A stretch of 64,000 nucleotides of DNA from Gammaproteobacteria bacterium. Lineage in GTDB: Bacteria; Pseudomonadota; Gammaproteobacteria; Eutrophobiales; Eutrophobiaceae. Position numbers and translations under genes: made by a program. Shown in pieces: positions 57,661-63,917 of the stretch. The stretch lies in the NCBI GenBank assembly GCA_021773215.1, contig JAJFKM010000019.1, forward strand, positions 1 through 64,000. The letters run 5' to 3'. Positions within the stretch are counted from its first letter, which is position 1, and every line of letters begins with the position of its first letter. The notes under the pieces were generated by a model, which saw nothing but the letters and a program-made list of their open reading frames with translations, was not told the origin of the DNA and searched no databases.

Positions 57661-57678
57661 CTCCTTTTGACACAAGCT

Positions 57679-57722
57679 GTTAACCAAAGTTGACAATTTC
57701 ACATGTGTTAACTACAGTTAAC
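57679..57722 (+). promoter_or_regulatory. Promoter with GTTAAC palindromes upstream of the RelE-type toxin
   Basis: TTGACA (57690-57695), a 17-base spacer and TACAGT (57713-57718) make a good promoter. GTTAAC palindromes at 57679, 57707 and 57717 surround it, two of them flanking the -10 box. The ATG at 57725 is only six bases after the -10, so the transcript could be leaderless. Confidence 0.6.
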
Positions 57723-57724
57723 GG

Positions 57725-58021
57725 ATGATAGAAGTCAGGAAGACTGCAATTTTCACAAAATGGTTTGATTGCCTAAAGGATCGAAGGGCTAGAGCCCGCA
57801 TTCAAGCTCGAATAGATAGAGTTGAAATGGGGCATTTTGGTGATGTTGCTTCTGTTGGCGAAGGTGTTAGTGAATTGCGTATTTTCTATGGCCCAGGATA
57901 CAGAATTTATTTCGTTCAACGGGAATCTGTTTTGATTGTTCTTCTATCGGGTGGCGATAAAGATTCGCAGCAATCGGATATCGCAAAAGCTAAAGAAATT
58001 GCCAGGCAATTAGAGGTGTGA
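57725..58021 (+). CDS. RelE/HigB-type addiction module killer protein
   Basis: A 98-residue toxin of the phage Gp49-like/TIGR02683 type: MIEVRKTAIFTKWFDCLKDRRARARIQARIDRVEMG, then ELRIFYGPGYRIYF and VLLSGGDKDSQQSDIAKAKEIA. It probably inhibits translation by mRNA cleavage. Its antitoxin follows three bases later. Confidence 0.9.
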   Translation: MIEVRKTAIFTKWFDCLKDRRARARIQARIDRVEMGHFGDVASVGEGVSELRIFYGPGYRIYFVQRESVLIVLLSGGDKDSQQSDIAKAKEIARQLEV

Positions 58022-58024
58022 GAC

Positions 58025-58318
58025 ATGGCTATTAAAACGACTCGTTGGGATTCAGCAGAACATCTAAAAACGGATGAAGATGTACAATTATATTTGGAAG
58101 CTTGTTTAGATGAAGCTGGAGATGACCCCGCATTCATCGTGAAGGCATTAGGTGTTATCGCCCGCGCAAAAAATATGAGTCAACTAGCCAGAGACACTGG
58201 TTTGACTCGAGAGGGTTTGTATAAGGCATTTTCCCAGGAAGGAAATCCAACTTTTGCTACAGTAGCAAAAGTTGCCAAAGCCTTGGGCTTACAAATTACA
58301 GTTCAAGTATCTCATTAG
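58025..58318 (+). CDS. Addiction module antidote (XRE family)
   Basis: A 97-residue antitoxin of the TIGR02684 type. The N-terminus binds toxin (TTRWDSAEHLKTDEDVQLYLEACLDEAGDDPAF). The helix-turn-helix is MSQLARDTGLTREGLYKAFSQEGNPTFATVAKVAKALG. The cognate toxin is immediately upstream. Confidence 0.92.
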   Translation: MAIKTTRWDSAEHLKTDEDVQLYLEACLDEAGDDPAFIVKALGVIARAKNMSQLARDTGLTREGLYKAFSQEGNPTFATVAKVAKALGLQITVQVSH

Positions 58319-58347
58319 AAATCACGAATAAGAGGCGCCGCTAGCCT

Positions 58348-58470
58348 AAAAAGTTGACGCTACCCTTTAATTTATGAAAGTACTGGATCCCCGCCTCGGT
58401 CTCTGTTCCAGACTCGACTCTACCGCCTACGTCCATGTAGGCGTGCGCGAGGATGACGAAGGAGGTAGAA
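58348..58470. repeat. Motif and leader with nested modular element E5
   Basis: AAAAAGTTGACGCTACCC (58348) is followed by TACTGGATCCCCGC. Element E5 then occupies the palindrome loop (about 58395-58444, CTCGGTCTCTGTTCCAG to CATGTAGGCGT), and the leader resumes CGCGAGGATGACGAAGGAGG. E5 is the shortest member of the family in this window. Confidence 0.85.
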
Positions 58471-58667
58471 ATGGAATTTCTAGAATTCAAGCACTATGGG
58501 ACGCTGTGAATGGGGTAAAGATTGTTTGTTCCGAAGCTTCAGCTGAGTTACTGCCTTTGGTATTGGAAGATGCCTTGCATGAAAATAAAATAAGAACTTA
58601 TGTTCTGGATGGGGACAATATATCGTTCGAGAGATTTGGTGAGGTGACTTTTTTGTTATTAGAATAG
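58471..58667 (+). pseudogene. Beta-CASP fragment A4 with internal deletion, joined to unrelated sequence
   Basis: The ATG at 58471 reads MEFLEFKHY-like sequence, then jumps to KIVCSEASAELLPLVLEDA, matching codons about 88-106 of the intact gene. From about 58592 it continues LHENKIRTYVLDGDN, which faintly resembles part of an APS kinase, and stops before the minus-strand higA. Confidence 0.75.
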
Positions 58668-58670
58668 GGT

Positions 58671-58970
58671 CTAGGCGCGAGCTTGTTCATGTTCGCGAGT
58701 TGGAATTTTATTTAATTCCTTACCAATTACCTTTTGCGCCAGGCGAAGTTCGTAACTCTTTTGCAGATTGAGCCAGAAGACAGCGGACATGCCGAACCAC
58801 TTGCCAAGACGAAGGGCTGTGTCAGCGGTAATATTTCTGCGACCATTAATAATCTGGCTGATACGATTAGCCGGTATTTTGAGCTGGCGTGCAAGTTCTG
58901 CGGCACTAATGCCAATTTCATCCAGTTCTTCACCTAAAATGATGCCAGGATGGATAGGGGATCTGCTCAT
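58671..58970 (-). CDS. higA: HigA-type antitoxin
   Basis: A 99-residue XRE protein starting MSRSPIHPGIILGEELDEIG, with the helix-turn-helix AELARQLKIPANRISQIINGRRNITADTALRLGKWFG. It resembles the HigA at 57.1 kb in plan but is clearly diverged. It follows the higB remnant by 12 bases, on the minus strand. Confidence 0.9.
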   Translation of the reverse strand: MSRSPIHPGIILGEELDEIGISAAELARQLKIPANRISQIINGRRNITADTALRLGKWFGMSAVFWLNLQKSYELRLAQKVIGKELNKIPTREHEQARA

Positions 58971-58982
58971 TTCTATTCTCCT

Positions 58983-59225
58983 TTAATGGTAGTCTGTTAT
59001 TTCAATATTTTCTGGTCCATCCGATGACCATGTAAAACATATTCGATATTGTTTATTAATACTGATGCTGTATTGGCCTTTTCTGTCACCTGTTAAAGAT
59101 TCAAATCTGTTGCTTGGCAGCGCGGTTAAATCATTCAAGTTATCGGCAGCATCAAGTATTTCCAGTCTTTTTTCGGCCTTTTTTTTGATAGCTTGATAAG
59201 CTTTAATGTGTTCACCATTAGCAAA
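58983..59225 (-). pseudogene. higB: HigB-type toxin lacking its N-terminus
   Basis: Reads GEHIKAYQAIKKKAEKRLEILDAADNL through YSISINKQYRICFTW to IEITDYH, the body and end of HigB. The usual first 15 or so residues are absent. Upstream of about 59225 the frame continues as the antisense of the adjacent XRE gene, so the start was lost at a recombination junction. A longer antisense-derived start at 59351 exists but looks artificial. Confidence 0.75.
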
Positions 59226-59248
59226 GGTATTAATTGAGGTGAATAACG

Positions 59249-59560
59249 ATGAGTAGTCAATCAAAAATATTAAAAGCTGTACATGATGGCGCCAAAGATC
59301 TGCATAAGATAGGTTTAATGGATGAAATGACAATGCACGAGTTTGATGCAATGTGTTTGCCGCCCATTAAAAAATATAGTGCCCGTCAAATCAAACAACT
59401 TAGAATGAAACAAAAAACCAGTCAGGCAGTGTTTGCGGCATATTTAAATACCAGCAAGTCTACTGTGCAAAAATGGGAACAGGGGCAGAAGAAACCGAAC
59501 GGCCCATCGTTGAAGTTATTAAACATGGTCGAGCAAAAAGGCTTGGAAGCGTTAGCTTAA
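59249..59560 (+). CDS. XRE-family antitoxin (NadS/HigA3-like) without intact toxin
   Basis: A 103-residue protein with the C-terminal helix-turn-helix KQKTSQAVFAAYLNTSKSTVQKWEQGQKKPNGPSLKLLNMV, typical of antitoxins whose RelE toxin is upstream. The preceding bases encode LAKVLIEVNNDE and a stop, which looks like the last residues of such a toxin. The rest of the toxin is missing, replaced by the inverted higB remnant. Confidence 0.82.
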   Translation: MSSQSKILKAVHDGAKDLHKIGLMDEMTMHEFDAMCLPPIKKYSARQIKQLRMKQKTSQAVFAAYLNTSKSTVQKWEQGQKKPNGPSLKLLNMVEQKGLEALA

Positions 59561-59796
59561 AACGGGACGCTACCATTAAATTATGAATGTACTGGATCCC
59601 CGCAGACGCGAGGATGACAAAGGACGCAGAAATGGATTTTCTAAAGATAAGCACCATGGTGCTGTTAATGGTGTCACCGGTTCGTGTCATGAACTGTGTT
59701 TTAAAGATGGCACAGGCATCCTGATCGATTGTGGTTTGTTACAAGGTGCAGAGACTTCGGGGCAGGCTGCGGGCTTTAATCAGTTATCAATGTTTT
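59559..59796 (+). pseudogene. Motif, leader and beta-CASP 5' fragment A5
   Basis: The motif AAAACGGGACGCTACC overlaps the end of the XRE gene and the leader TACTGGATCCCCGCAGACGCG follows. Fragment A5 starts at ATG 59632. A one-base deletion after the fifth codon shifts the frame, but the sequence matches the intact gene to about codon 52 (GVTGSCHEL, ILIDCGLLQGAETSGQAAGFNQLS). Confidence 0.85.
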
Positions 59797-59826
59797 TAGA
59801 AACCAATAGTTCACTTTATAACTAAA

Positions 59827-59847
59827 ATGACTAGTTAGAATAGTCAT
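59827..59847 (+). promoter_or_regulatory. Inverted repeat upstream of phd-vapC
   Basis: ATGACTA (59827-59833) and TAGTCAT (59841-59847) are perfect complements, 50 bases before the Phd-type antitoxin start. It is a candidate operator. A possible -10 (TATTAT) lies near 59855. Confidence 0.5.
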
Positions 59848-59896
59848 AATTGGCTATTATGTTTATAGTTCTATATTTATTCAAGAGGTGCTGAAC

Positions 59897-60124
59897 ATGG
59901 AGCCGATTTCAAAAACTGAGTTTAAATCTCGTGCTCTAGAGATATTAAGGAATATTGAGCAAAGTGGTGAACCTCGGACGATAACTGATCACGGCAGGCC
60001 AACACTGGAGATAAAAAAGTTGAGGCAACGGCAGGAGAGCCCACTGAAGGTATTAAAAGGGACGGTGATTAAATTCGAAGACGCTACCAGCCCGATTGTT
60101 GAAGATGATTGGGAAAATGCTTGA
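59897..60124 (+). CDS. Phd/YefM-family antitoxin
   Basis: A 75-residue antitoxin beginning MEPISKTEFKSRALEILRNIEQSGEPRTITDHGRPTLEI, the Phd/YefM fold pattern in which the antitoxin shields and represses. The ATG at 59897 is preceded by AAGAGGTG. The stop overlaps the VapC start by one base. Confidence 0.88.
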   Translation: MEPISKTEFKSRALEILRNIEQSGEPRTITDHGRPTLEIKKLRQRQESPLKVLKGTVIKFEDATSPIVEDDWENA

Positions 60125-60522
60125 TGCTAGTAATCGATACGCATGTATTGATCTGGTGGGTAAGTGGATCTGATTCTCTTTCTAATAAAGCCAGCAAGCA
60201 CATCAAAGATATGCTTAAGAATGATGGTGAAGTGATTATTTCTTCAATTTCTGCTTGGGAGATAGCCATGCTGATACAAAAAGACCGTCTGGTTCTTAGT
60301 ATGGATGTCGAAAGCTGGCTTGATGAAGTATCGCAAATTGATGGGGTGCGATTTATGCCAGTCGATAATGAAATTAGTATTAAAGCAACGATGTTGCCGG
60401 GTGAGTTTCATAAAGATCCTGCAGATCGCATGATAGTTGCAACAGCAAGAAAGTTAGCGGTTCCTCTAGTCACTGCGGATGAGAAAATCCTTCAATACGA
60501 ACATGTAAAAACCATTTGGTAA
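60124..60522 (+). CDS. VapC-type PIN-domain toxin
   Basis: A 132-residue PIN-domain RNase: MLVIDTHVLIWW with the first catalytic aspartate, SISAWEIAML with the glutamate near residue 45, and KDPADRMIVATARKLAVPLVTADEKI near residue 98 with the later aspartates. Phd-VapC pairing with a one-base overlap indicates coupled translation. Confidence 0.9.
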   Translation: MLVIDTHVLIWWVSGSDSLSNKASKHIKDMLKNDGEVIISSISAWEIAMLIQKDRLVLSMDVESWLDEVSQIDGVRFMPVDNEISIKATMLPGEFHKDPADRMIVATARKLAVPLVTADEKILQYEHVKTIW

Positions 60523-60540
60523 ACATTAAAGAATTAAAAT

Positions 60541-60897
60541 AAAAAGGGGACGCTACTCTCTGATTTATAAAAGTACTGGATCCCCGCATGCGCGAGGATG
60601 ACGAAGGAGGTAGAAATGGACTTTCTAAAAATAAAACACCACGGTGCAGTAAACGGCGTCACCGGTTCCTGTCATGAACTTAGTTTTAAAAATGGCCCAG
60701 GTATCCTGATTGATTGTGGTTTGTTCCAAGGCGCAGAGACTTTTGGGCAGGGTGCGGATTTTAATCAATTATCAATTGAATTTCAGATAGCGCATATTCA
60801 AGCTTTAGTTGTCACGCATCAGCATATTGATCATGTTGGGTTTGGTCTACTACAAACCTGCCTTGACGATGCGTACGTAATAACGTACGCTAGTTGA
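60541..60897 (+). pseudogene. Motif, leader and beta-CASP 5' fragment A6
   Basis: AAAAAGGGGACGCTAC (60541) and the leader ACTGGATCCCCGCATGCGCG precede ATG 60616. The frame is clean and matches the intact gene for about 74 codons, through VVTHQHIDHVG. It then leaves homology and ends at 60897 (FGLLQTCLDDAY...). It is the longest intact arm. It keeps the metal-binding HxHxDH but lacks everything after it. Unlike the others it could still express a short protein. Confidence 0.87.
60863..60891 (+). promoter_or_regulatory. Predicted yefM-yoeB promoter and operator
   Basis: TTGACG (60863-60868), 17 bases, TACGCT (60886-60891). Two CGTACG palindromes (60872-60877 and 60884-60889) have centres 12 bases apart, the spacing known for YefM operator half-sites. 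They cover the spacer and the -10 box. The ribosome-binding site GGAGG (60899-60903) follows. Confidence 0.7.
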
Positions 60898-60911
60898 AGG
60901 AGGTATTAATT

Positions 60912-61154
60912 ATGACCATTCTCAATGCAACAGAAGCTCGCTCAAAGCTGTATAGCCTCATTGGTGAAGTTACTGAATCTCATACTCCTGTTACTATTTC
61001 TGGGAAAAAGGGAAATGTCGTACTACTTTCCGAAGAAGATTGGAACGCTATTAATGAAAGCCTTTATCTTGTGTCTATCCCGGGGATGAGAGAGTCTATT
61101 CGTGAAGGAATAGCGACGGATCTGGATGAGTGTGATAAGGATCCAGGTTGGTAA
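60912..61154 (+). CDS. yefM: YefM-type antitoxin
   Basis: An 80-residue antitoxin: MTILNATEARSKLYSLIGEVTESHTPVTISGKKGNVVLLSEEDWNAI is the Phd/YefM repressor fold. The acidic C-terminus wraps the toxin. It starts at 60912 after a strong GGAGG, and its stop overlaps the YoeB ATG by one base. Confidence 0.93.
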   Translation: MTILNATEARSKLYSLIGEVTESHTPVTISGKKGNVVLLSEEDWNAINESLYLVSIPGMRESIREGIATDLDECDKDPGW

Positions 61155-61414
61155 TGTGGGAGCTGTATTTTACCAAACAAGCGAAAAAGGATGCTAATAA
61201 ACTTGCCGCCGCTGGGTTAAAGGAGAAAGCCACAATTTTGTTAGAAATTCTTCGAGAAAATCCATACCAAAATCCCCCTCCATACGAGAAATTAGTAGGC
61301 GATTTAAAAGGAGCCTATTCAAGAAGAATTAATATTCAACACCGGCTCGTTTATCAGGTTCTGGAAAATGTAAGTGCGGTAAAAATTATGCGATTGTGGA
61401 CTCATTATGAATGA
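61154..61414 (+). CDS. yoeB: YoeB-type mRNA interferase toxin
   Basis: An 86-residue RelE-fold toxin: LYFTKQAKKDANKLAAAGLKEKA, ENPYQNPPPYEKLVGDLKGAYSRRINIQHRLVYQVL and the C-terminal KIMRLWTHYE match YoeB, including the terminal HY active-site pair. It is a ribosome-dependent mRNA endonuclease neutralised by YefM. Confidence 0.93.
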   Translation: MWELYFTKQAKKDANKLAAAGLKEKATILLEILRENPYQNPPPYEKLVGDLKGAYSRRINIQHRLVYQVLENVSAVKIMRLWTHYE

Positions 61415-61464
61415 GTGAGAATCAAGTAAAGTTACTTCAGGCAAATATAAGGTTTGATTGAAGT

Positions 61465-61676
61465 GATTGGGTAGTTAAATATACTGGATCCCCGCATGCG
61501 CGAGGATGACGAAGGAACTAGAAATGGAATTTCTAGAGATTAAGCACCATGGTGCGATAAATGGTGTAAAGATTGGGTAGTTAAATATACTGGATCCCCG
61601 CATGCGCGAGGATGACGAAGGAGTTAGAAATGGATTTTCTAAAAATAAAACACCATGGTGCAGTAAACGGTGTCAC
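61465..61676 (+). repeat. 106-bp tandem duplication carrying leader and gene start (fragment A7)
   Basis: Two adjacent units (61465-61570 and 61571-61676) each begin GATTGGGTAGTTAAATATAC. Each contains the GGATCCCCGCATGCGCGAGG leader and then the first codons of the beta-CASP gene. In unit one, ATG 61524 reads MEFLEIKHHGAINGVKIG and stops. In unit two, ATG 61630 is the start of the intact gene. Confidence 0.88.
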
Positions 61677-63132
61677 CGGTTCATGTCATGAACTTCGTTT
61701 TAAAGAAGGTGCCGGCATACTGATCGATTGTGGTTTGTTCCAAGGCGCAGAGACATCGGGGCAGGGTGCGGATTTTAATCAGTTATCAATTGAATTTCCG
61801 ATAGCGCATATTCAAGCTCTTGTCGTAACGCATGTGCATATTGATCATGTTGGGCGTATTCCATATTTATTAGCAGCGGGTTTTAGTGGCAAGATTATTT
61901 GTTCTGAAGCCTCTGCAAAGTTACTGCCGTTGGTTTTGGAAGATGCGGTAAAGATTGGTTTTACCCGCAATCCGCGTTTAGTTAAAAAGTTCTTATCAAA
62001 AATTGAATCTCTAATCGTGCCGCTGCCTTACAAACGATGGACTACAGTTTGCGCTGATTCGAAACATGGCGAACTTGCAATTAAGTTACAACCCGCAGGT
62101 CATATCCTGGGCTCGGCCTATGTTGAGTGTGATGCGCGCTTATTGAAAAAGGGTCGAACACAAGCACGACAACGTGTCGTCTTTTCTGGCGATCTGGGTG
62201 CGCCTTATGCGCCATTACTTCCCGCACCGCGTTCGCCGTACAAAGCAGATGTGTTGGTGATAGAAAGTACTTACGGTGATCGTTTACATGAAGGACGGAA
62301 ACATCGACGTCAACAGTTAAAGCAGATCATTGAACAGTCTTTGCAGAATAGAGGTGCAGTATTAATCCCTGCATTCAGTATTGGTCGTACTCAGGAAATC
62401 CTATATGAGTTGGAAGGACTAATTAACGCCTACAAGGACGACTACATGGATGTAGTCGGTAGTGCGACGCAGGATGCCAAAGCCGATGTAGGCGGTAGAG
62501 CCGCGTCTGGAGCGAAGGCCGACGCTAACCACTCTTGGCAAGACATCGAGATCATTGTTGATTCACCGCTAGCGAGTAAATTTACTCATGTCTATAAATC
62601 CTTAAAGTCGCATTGGGATAAGGAGGCATTACAACGCGTGCGCTCGGGACGACATCCATTAAGTTTTGAACAACTGTATACGGTAGATAGTCACAAAGAA
62701 CACTTATCTACGGTGGACTATATTCGTCGCAAAGCACAACCCTGTATTGTCATTGCCGCGAGTGGTATGTGTGCCGGTGGGCGTATCGTGAATTACTTAA
62801 AGGGATTAATAGAAGATGCACGCACCGATATTTTATTTATCGGCTATCAAGCCGCAGGTACGCCCGGTCGAGTGATTCAACAATACGGAACACGTCAAGG
62901 CGCGTATGTTGAATTGGATGGCAAACGCTATGATATCAATGCCGGGATACATACTATCAGCGGTTATTCTGCCCATGCCGATCAAAAGGATTTAGTGAAT
63001 TTCGTGAAGCGCATGCGTCACAAGCCTGAGCAGATTCGCATCGTGCATGGCGATGCTGCTGCAAAGAAAGGTTTACGGAAGAAATTTAAGGAAGTTGTAC
63101 CAGAAGCAAAGATCGTTATTGCCCGCGCTTAA
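61630..63132 (+). CDS. Metallo-beta-lactamase fold beta-CASP ribonuclease-like protein
   Basis: A 500-residue enzyme. The zinc motif HVHIDH spans residues 68-73, H158 is in AGHILGS and D188 in FSGDLG. The beta-CASP cap follows from ESTYGDR near 211, with the IPAFSIGRTQE and VDSPLA motifs. ASGMCAGGRI (near 380), SGYSAHAD and the final IVHGD complete the RMMBL segment. These proteins act as RNA endo- or exonucleases. Residues about 266-300 are encoded by an in-frame copy of the modular repeat. ATG 61630 has GGAG eight bases upstream, inside the repeated leader. It is the only intact copy among nine. Confidence 0.92.
   Translation: MDFLKIKHHGAVNGVTGSCHELRFKEGAGILIDCGLFQGAETSGQGADFNQLSIEFPIAHIQALVVTHVHIDHVGRIPYLLAAGFSGKIICSEASAKLLPLVLEDAVKIGFTRNPRLVKKFLSKIESLIVPLPYKRWTTVCADSKHGELAIKLQPAGHILGSAYVECDARLLKKGRTQARQRVVFSGDLGAPYAPLLPAPRSPYKADVLVIESTYGDRLHEGRKHRRQQLKQIIEQSLQNRGAVLIPAFSIGRTQEILYELEGLINAYKDDYMDVVGSATQDAKADVGGRAASGAKADANHSWQDIEIIVDSPLASKFTHVYKSLKSHWDKEALQRVRSGRHPLSFEQLYTVDSHKEHLSTVDYIRRKAQPCIVIAASGMCAGGRIVNYLKGLIEDARTDILFIGYQAAGTPGRVIQQYGTRQGAYVELDGKRYDINAGIHTISGYSAHADQKDLVNFVKRMRHKPEQIRIVHGDAAAKKGLRKKFKEVVPEAKIVIARA
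62425..62528. repeat. Modular repeat element E6 inserted in frame in the beta-CASP gene
   Basis: ACGCCTACAAGGACGACTAC at the left end matches elements E1 and E2. GGCGGTAGAGCCGCGTCTGGA to the right matches the GGTAGAGTC-GTCTGGA part of the family. It is about 102 bases (34 codons) with no stop, translating as AYKDDYMDVVGSATQDAK and onward. It lies between LEGLI and DIEIIVDSPLA, a surface loop region of the beta-CASP domain. Confidence 0.8.
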
Positions 63133-63166
63133 TAACATAAGTGGTTTTAAACTAATTTCTCATTTG

Positions 63167-63289
63167 TCATCCTCGCGCAAGCGGGGATCTAGTGAAGAAA
63201 GTTATGTATTGTCTATCTGGGCATGGATTGCTCCTGCAATCCTTATGCATTCCCCTCATCCATGAAGGTCATTCCCGCTTCCGCGGGAA
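63167..63289. repeat. Two REP-like palindromes downstream of the beta-CASP gene
   Basis: TCATCCTCGCGCAAGCGGGG (63167 onward) is the reverse complement of the array leader type. A second, ATTCCCGCTTCCGCGGGAA, lies at 63271-63289. They may end the transcript. Confidence 0.75.
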
Positions 63290-63336
63290 AGACGCGCTTA
63301 CTTAAGTGCAAATCAGATAGTGTTCCCTCTAACGGT

Positions 63337-63412
63337 CATGACGCGGCAAAAGCAGCTGTGAAAGATATTTGAGGAAGTTGTACCAGAAGCAAAGGTGGTT
63401 ATTGCGTCATAA
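63337..63412 (+). pseudogene. Decayed 3' end of a second beta-CASP gene copy
   Basis: Contains GAGGAAGTTGTACCAGAAGC and GGTTATTGCGTCATAA, matching the last 20 or so codons of the intact gene (EVVPEAKIVIARA), with an indel upstream. It shows that at least one more complete copy once stood here. The rest of 63133-63586 holds REP-like repeats and no gene. Confidence 0.85.
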
Positions 63413-63540
63413 ATGAACTGTGAAAACGTTATAACATCATTATGTGAAATGCCGGACGAAATTGATATTTTCTAAAACAGGGTTTAACCTGATCTTGAAA
63501 TCTGGAAGATGCCAATGGTAGATATCAGCAACTTCTCCGA

Positions 63541-63568
63541 CGTCATTCCCGCGCAGGCGGGAATCCAG
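63541..63568. repeat. Left 28-bp inverted repeat of the GIY-YIG unit
   Basis: A REP-like palindrome reading CGTCATTCCCGCGCAGGCGG and ending GAATCCAG. It is the exact reverse complement of the copy at 63918-63945 on the other side of the GIY-YIG gene. Confidence 0.92.
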
Positions 63569-63586
63569 TTGCGATGGTATAAATAT

Positions 63587-63880
63587 CTACTGAATGATCT
63601 GCTCCCATAGATCTATCCATTGAGGGTTATGTTTCTCAATCAATCGTAACTTCCATTTTCGGTTCCACTTCTTCAGTTGCTTTTCCCGAAGGATAGCTTG
63701 TCCTATTTCCTTGTGCAGCTCGAAGTAAACTAATTTCTTCACGTTATACTTCTGACTAAAGCCATCCGTCTGCTTATTACGATGTTGCCAAAGTCGTTGA
63801 ATAAGATTACTGCTTACACCGATATACAAGGTGCCAATTCGTTTACTGGTAAGAATATATACAGCGGGTTGTTTAGCCAT
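63587..63880 (-). CDS. Small GIY-YIG nuclease-superfamily protein
   Basis: A 97-residue single-domain protein. The GIY-YIG core is visible as VYILTSKRIGTLYIGVSSNLIQRLWQHR (residues 7-34), the arginine is in place, and the catalytic glutamate is probably in LREKQLKKWNR near residue 66. Such proteins occur in many copies in gammaproteobacterial genomes. The cellular role is unknown. It is flanked by perfect inverted REP-like repeats, 18 bases after its stop and 37 bases before its start. Confidence 0.88.
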   Translation of the reverse strand: MAKQPAVYILTSKRIGTLYIGVSSNLIQRLWQHRNKQTDGFSQKYNVKKLVYFELHKEIGQAILREKQLKKWNRKWKLRLIEKHNPQWIDLWEQIIQ

Positions 63881-63917
63881 CCTTGGCCTCTAATGAGTGC
63901 CTATTCTTAGTAGCGCA

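Noticed and set aside
59583-59825. 80-codon open frame over fragment A5
   Set aside because: It reads through the leader and a frameshifted beta-CASP fragment; not a gene.
55675-63132. Integron or superintegron
   Set aside because: Cassettes with a recurring border motif suggested one, but no integrase gene is present and I found no attC-like paired sites. The shared sequence is a gene 5' end plus REP-like repeats.
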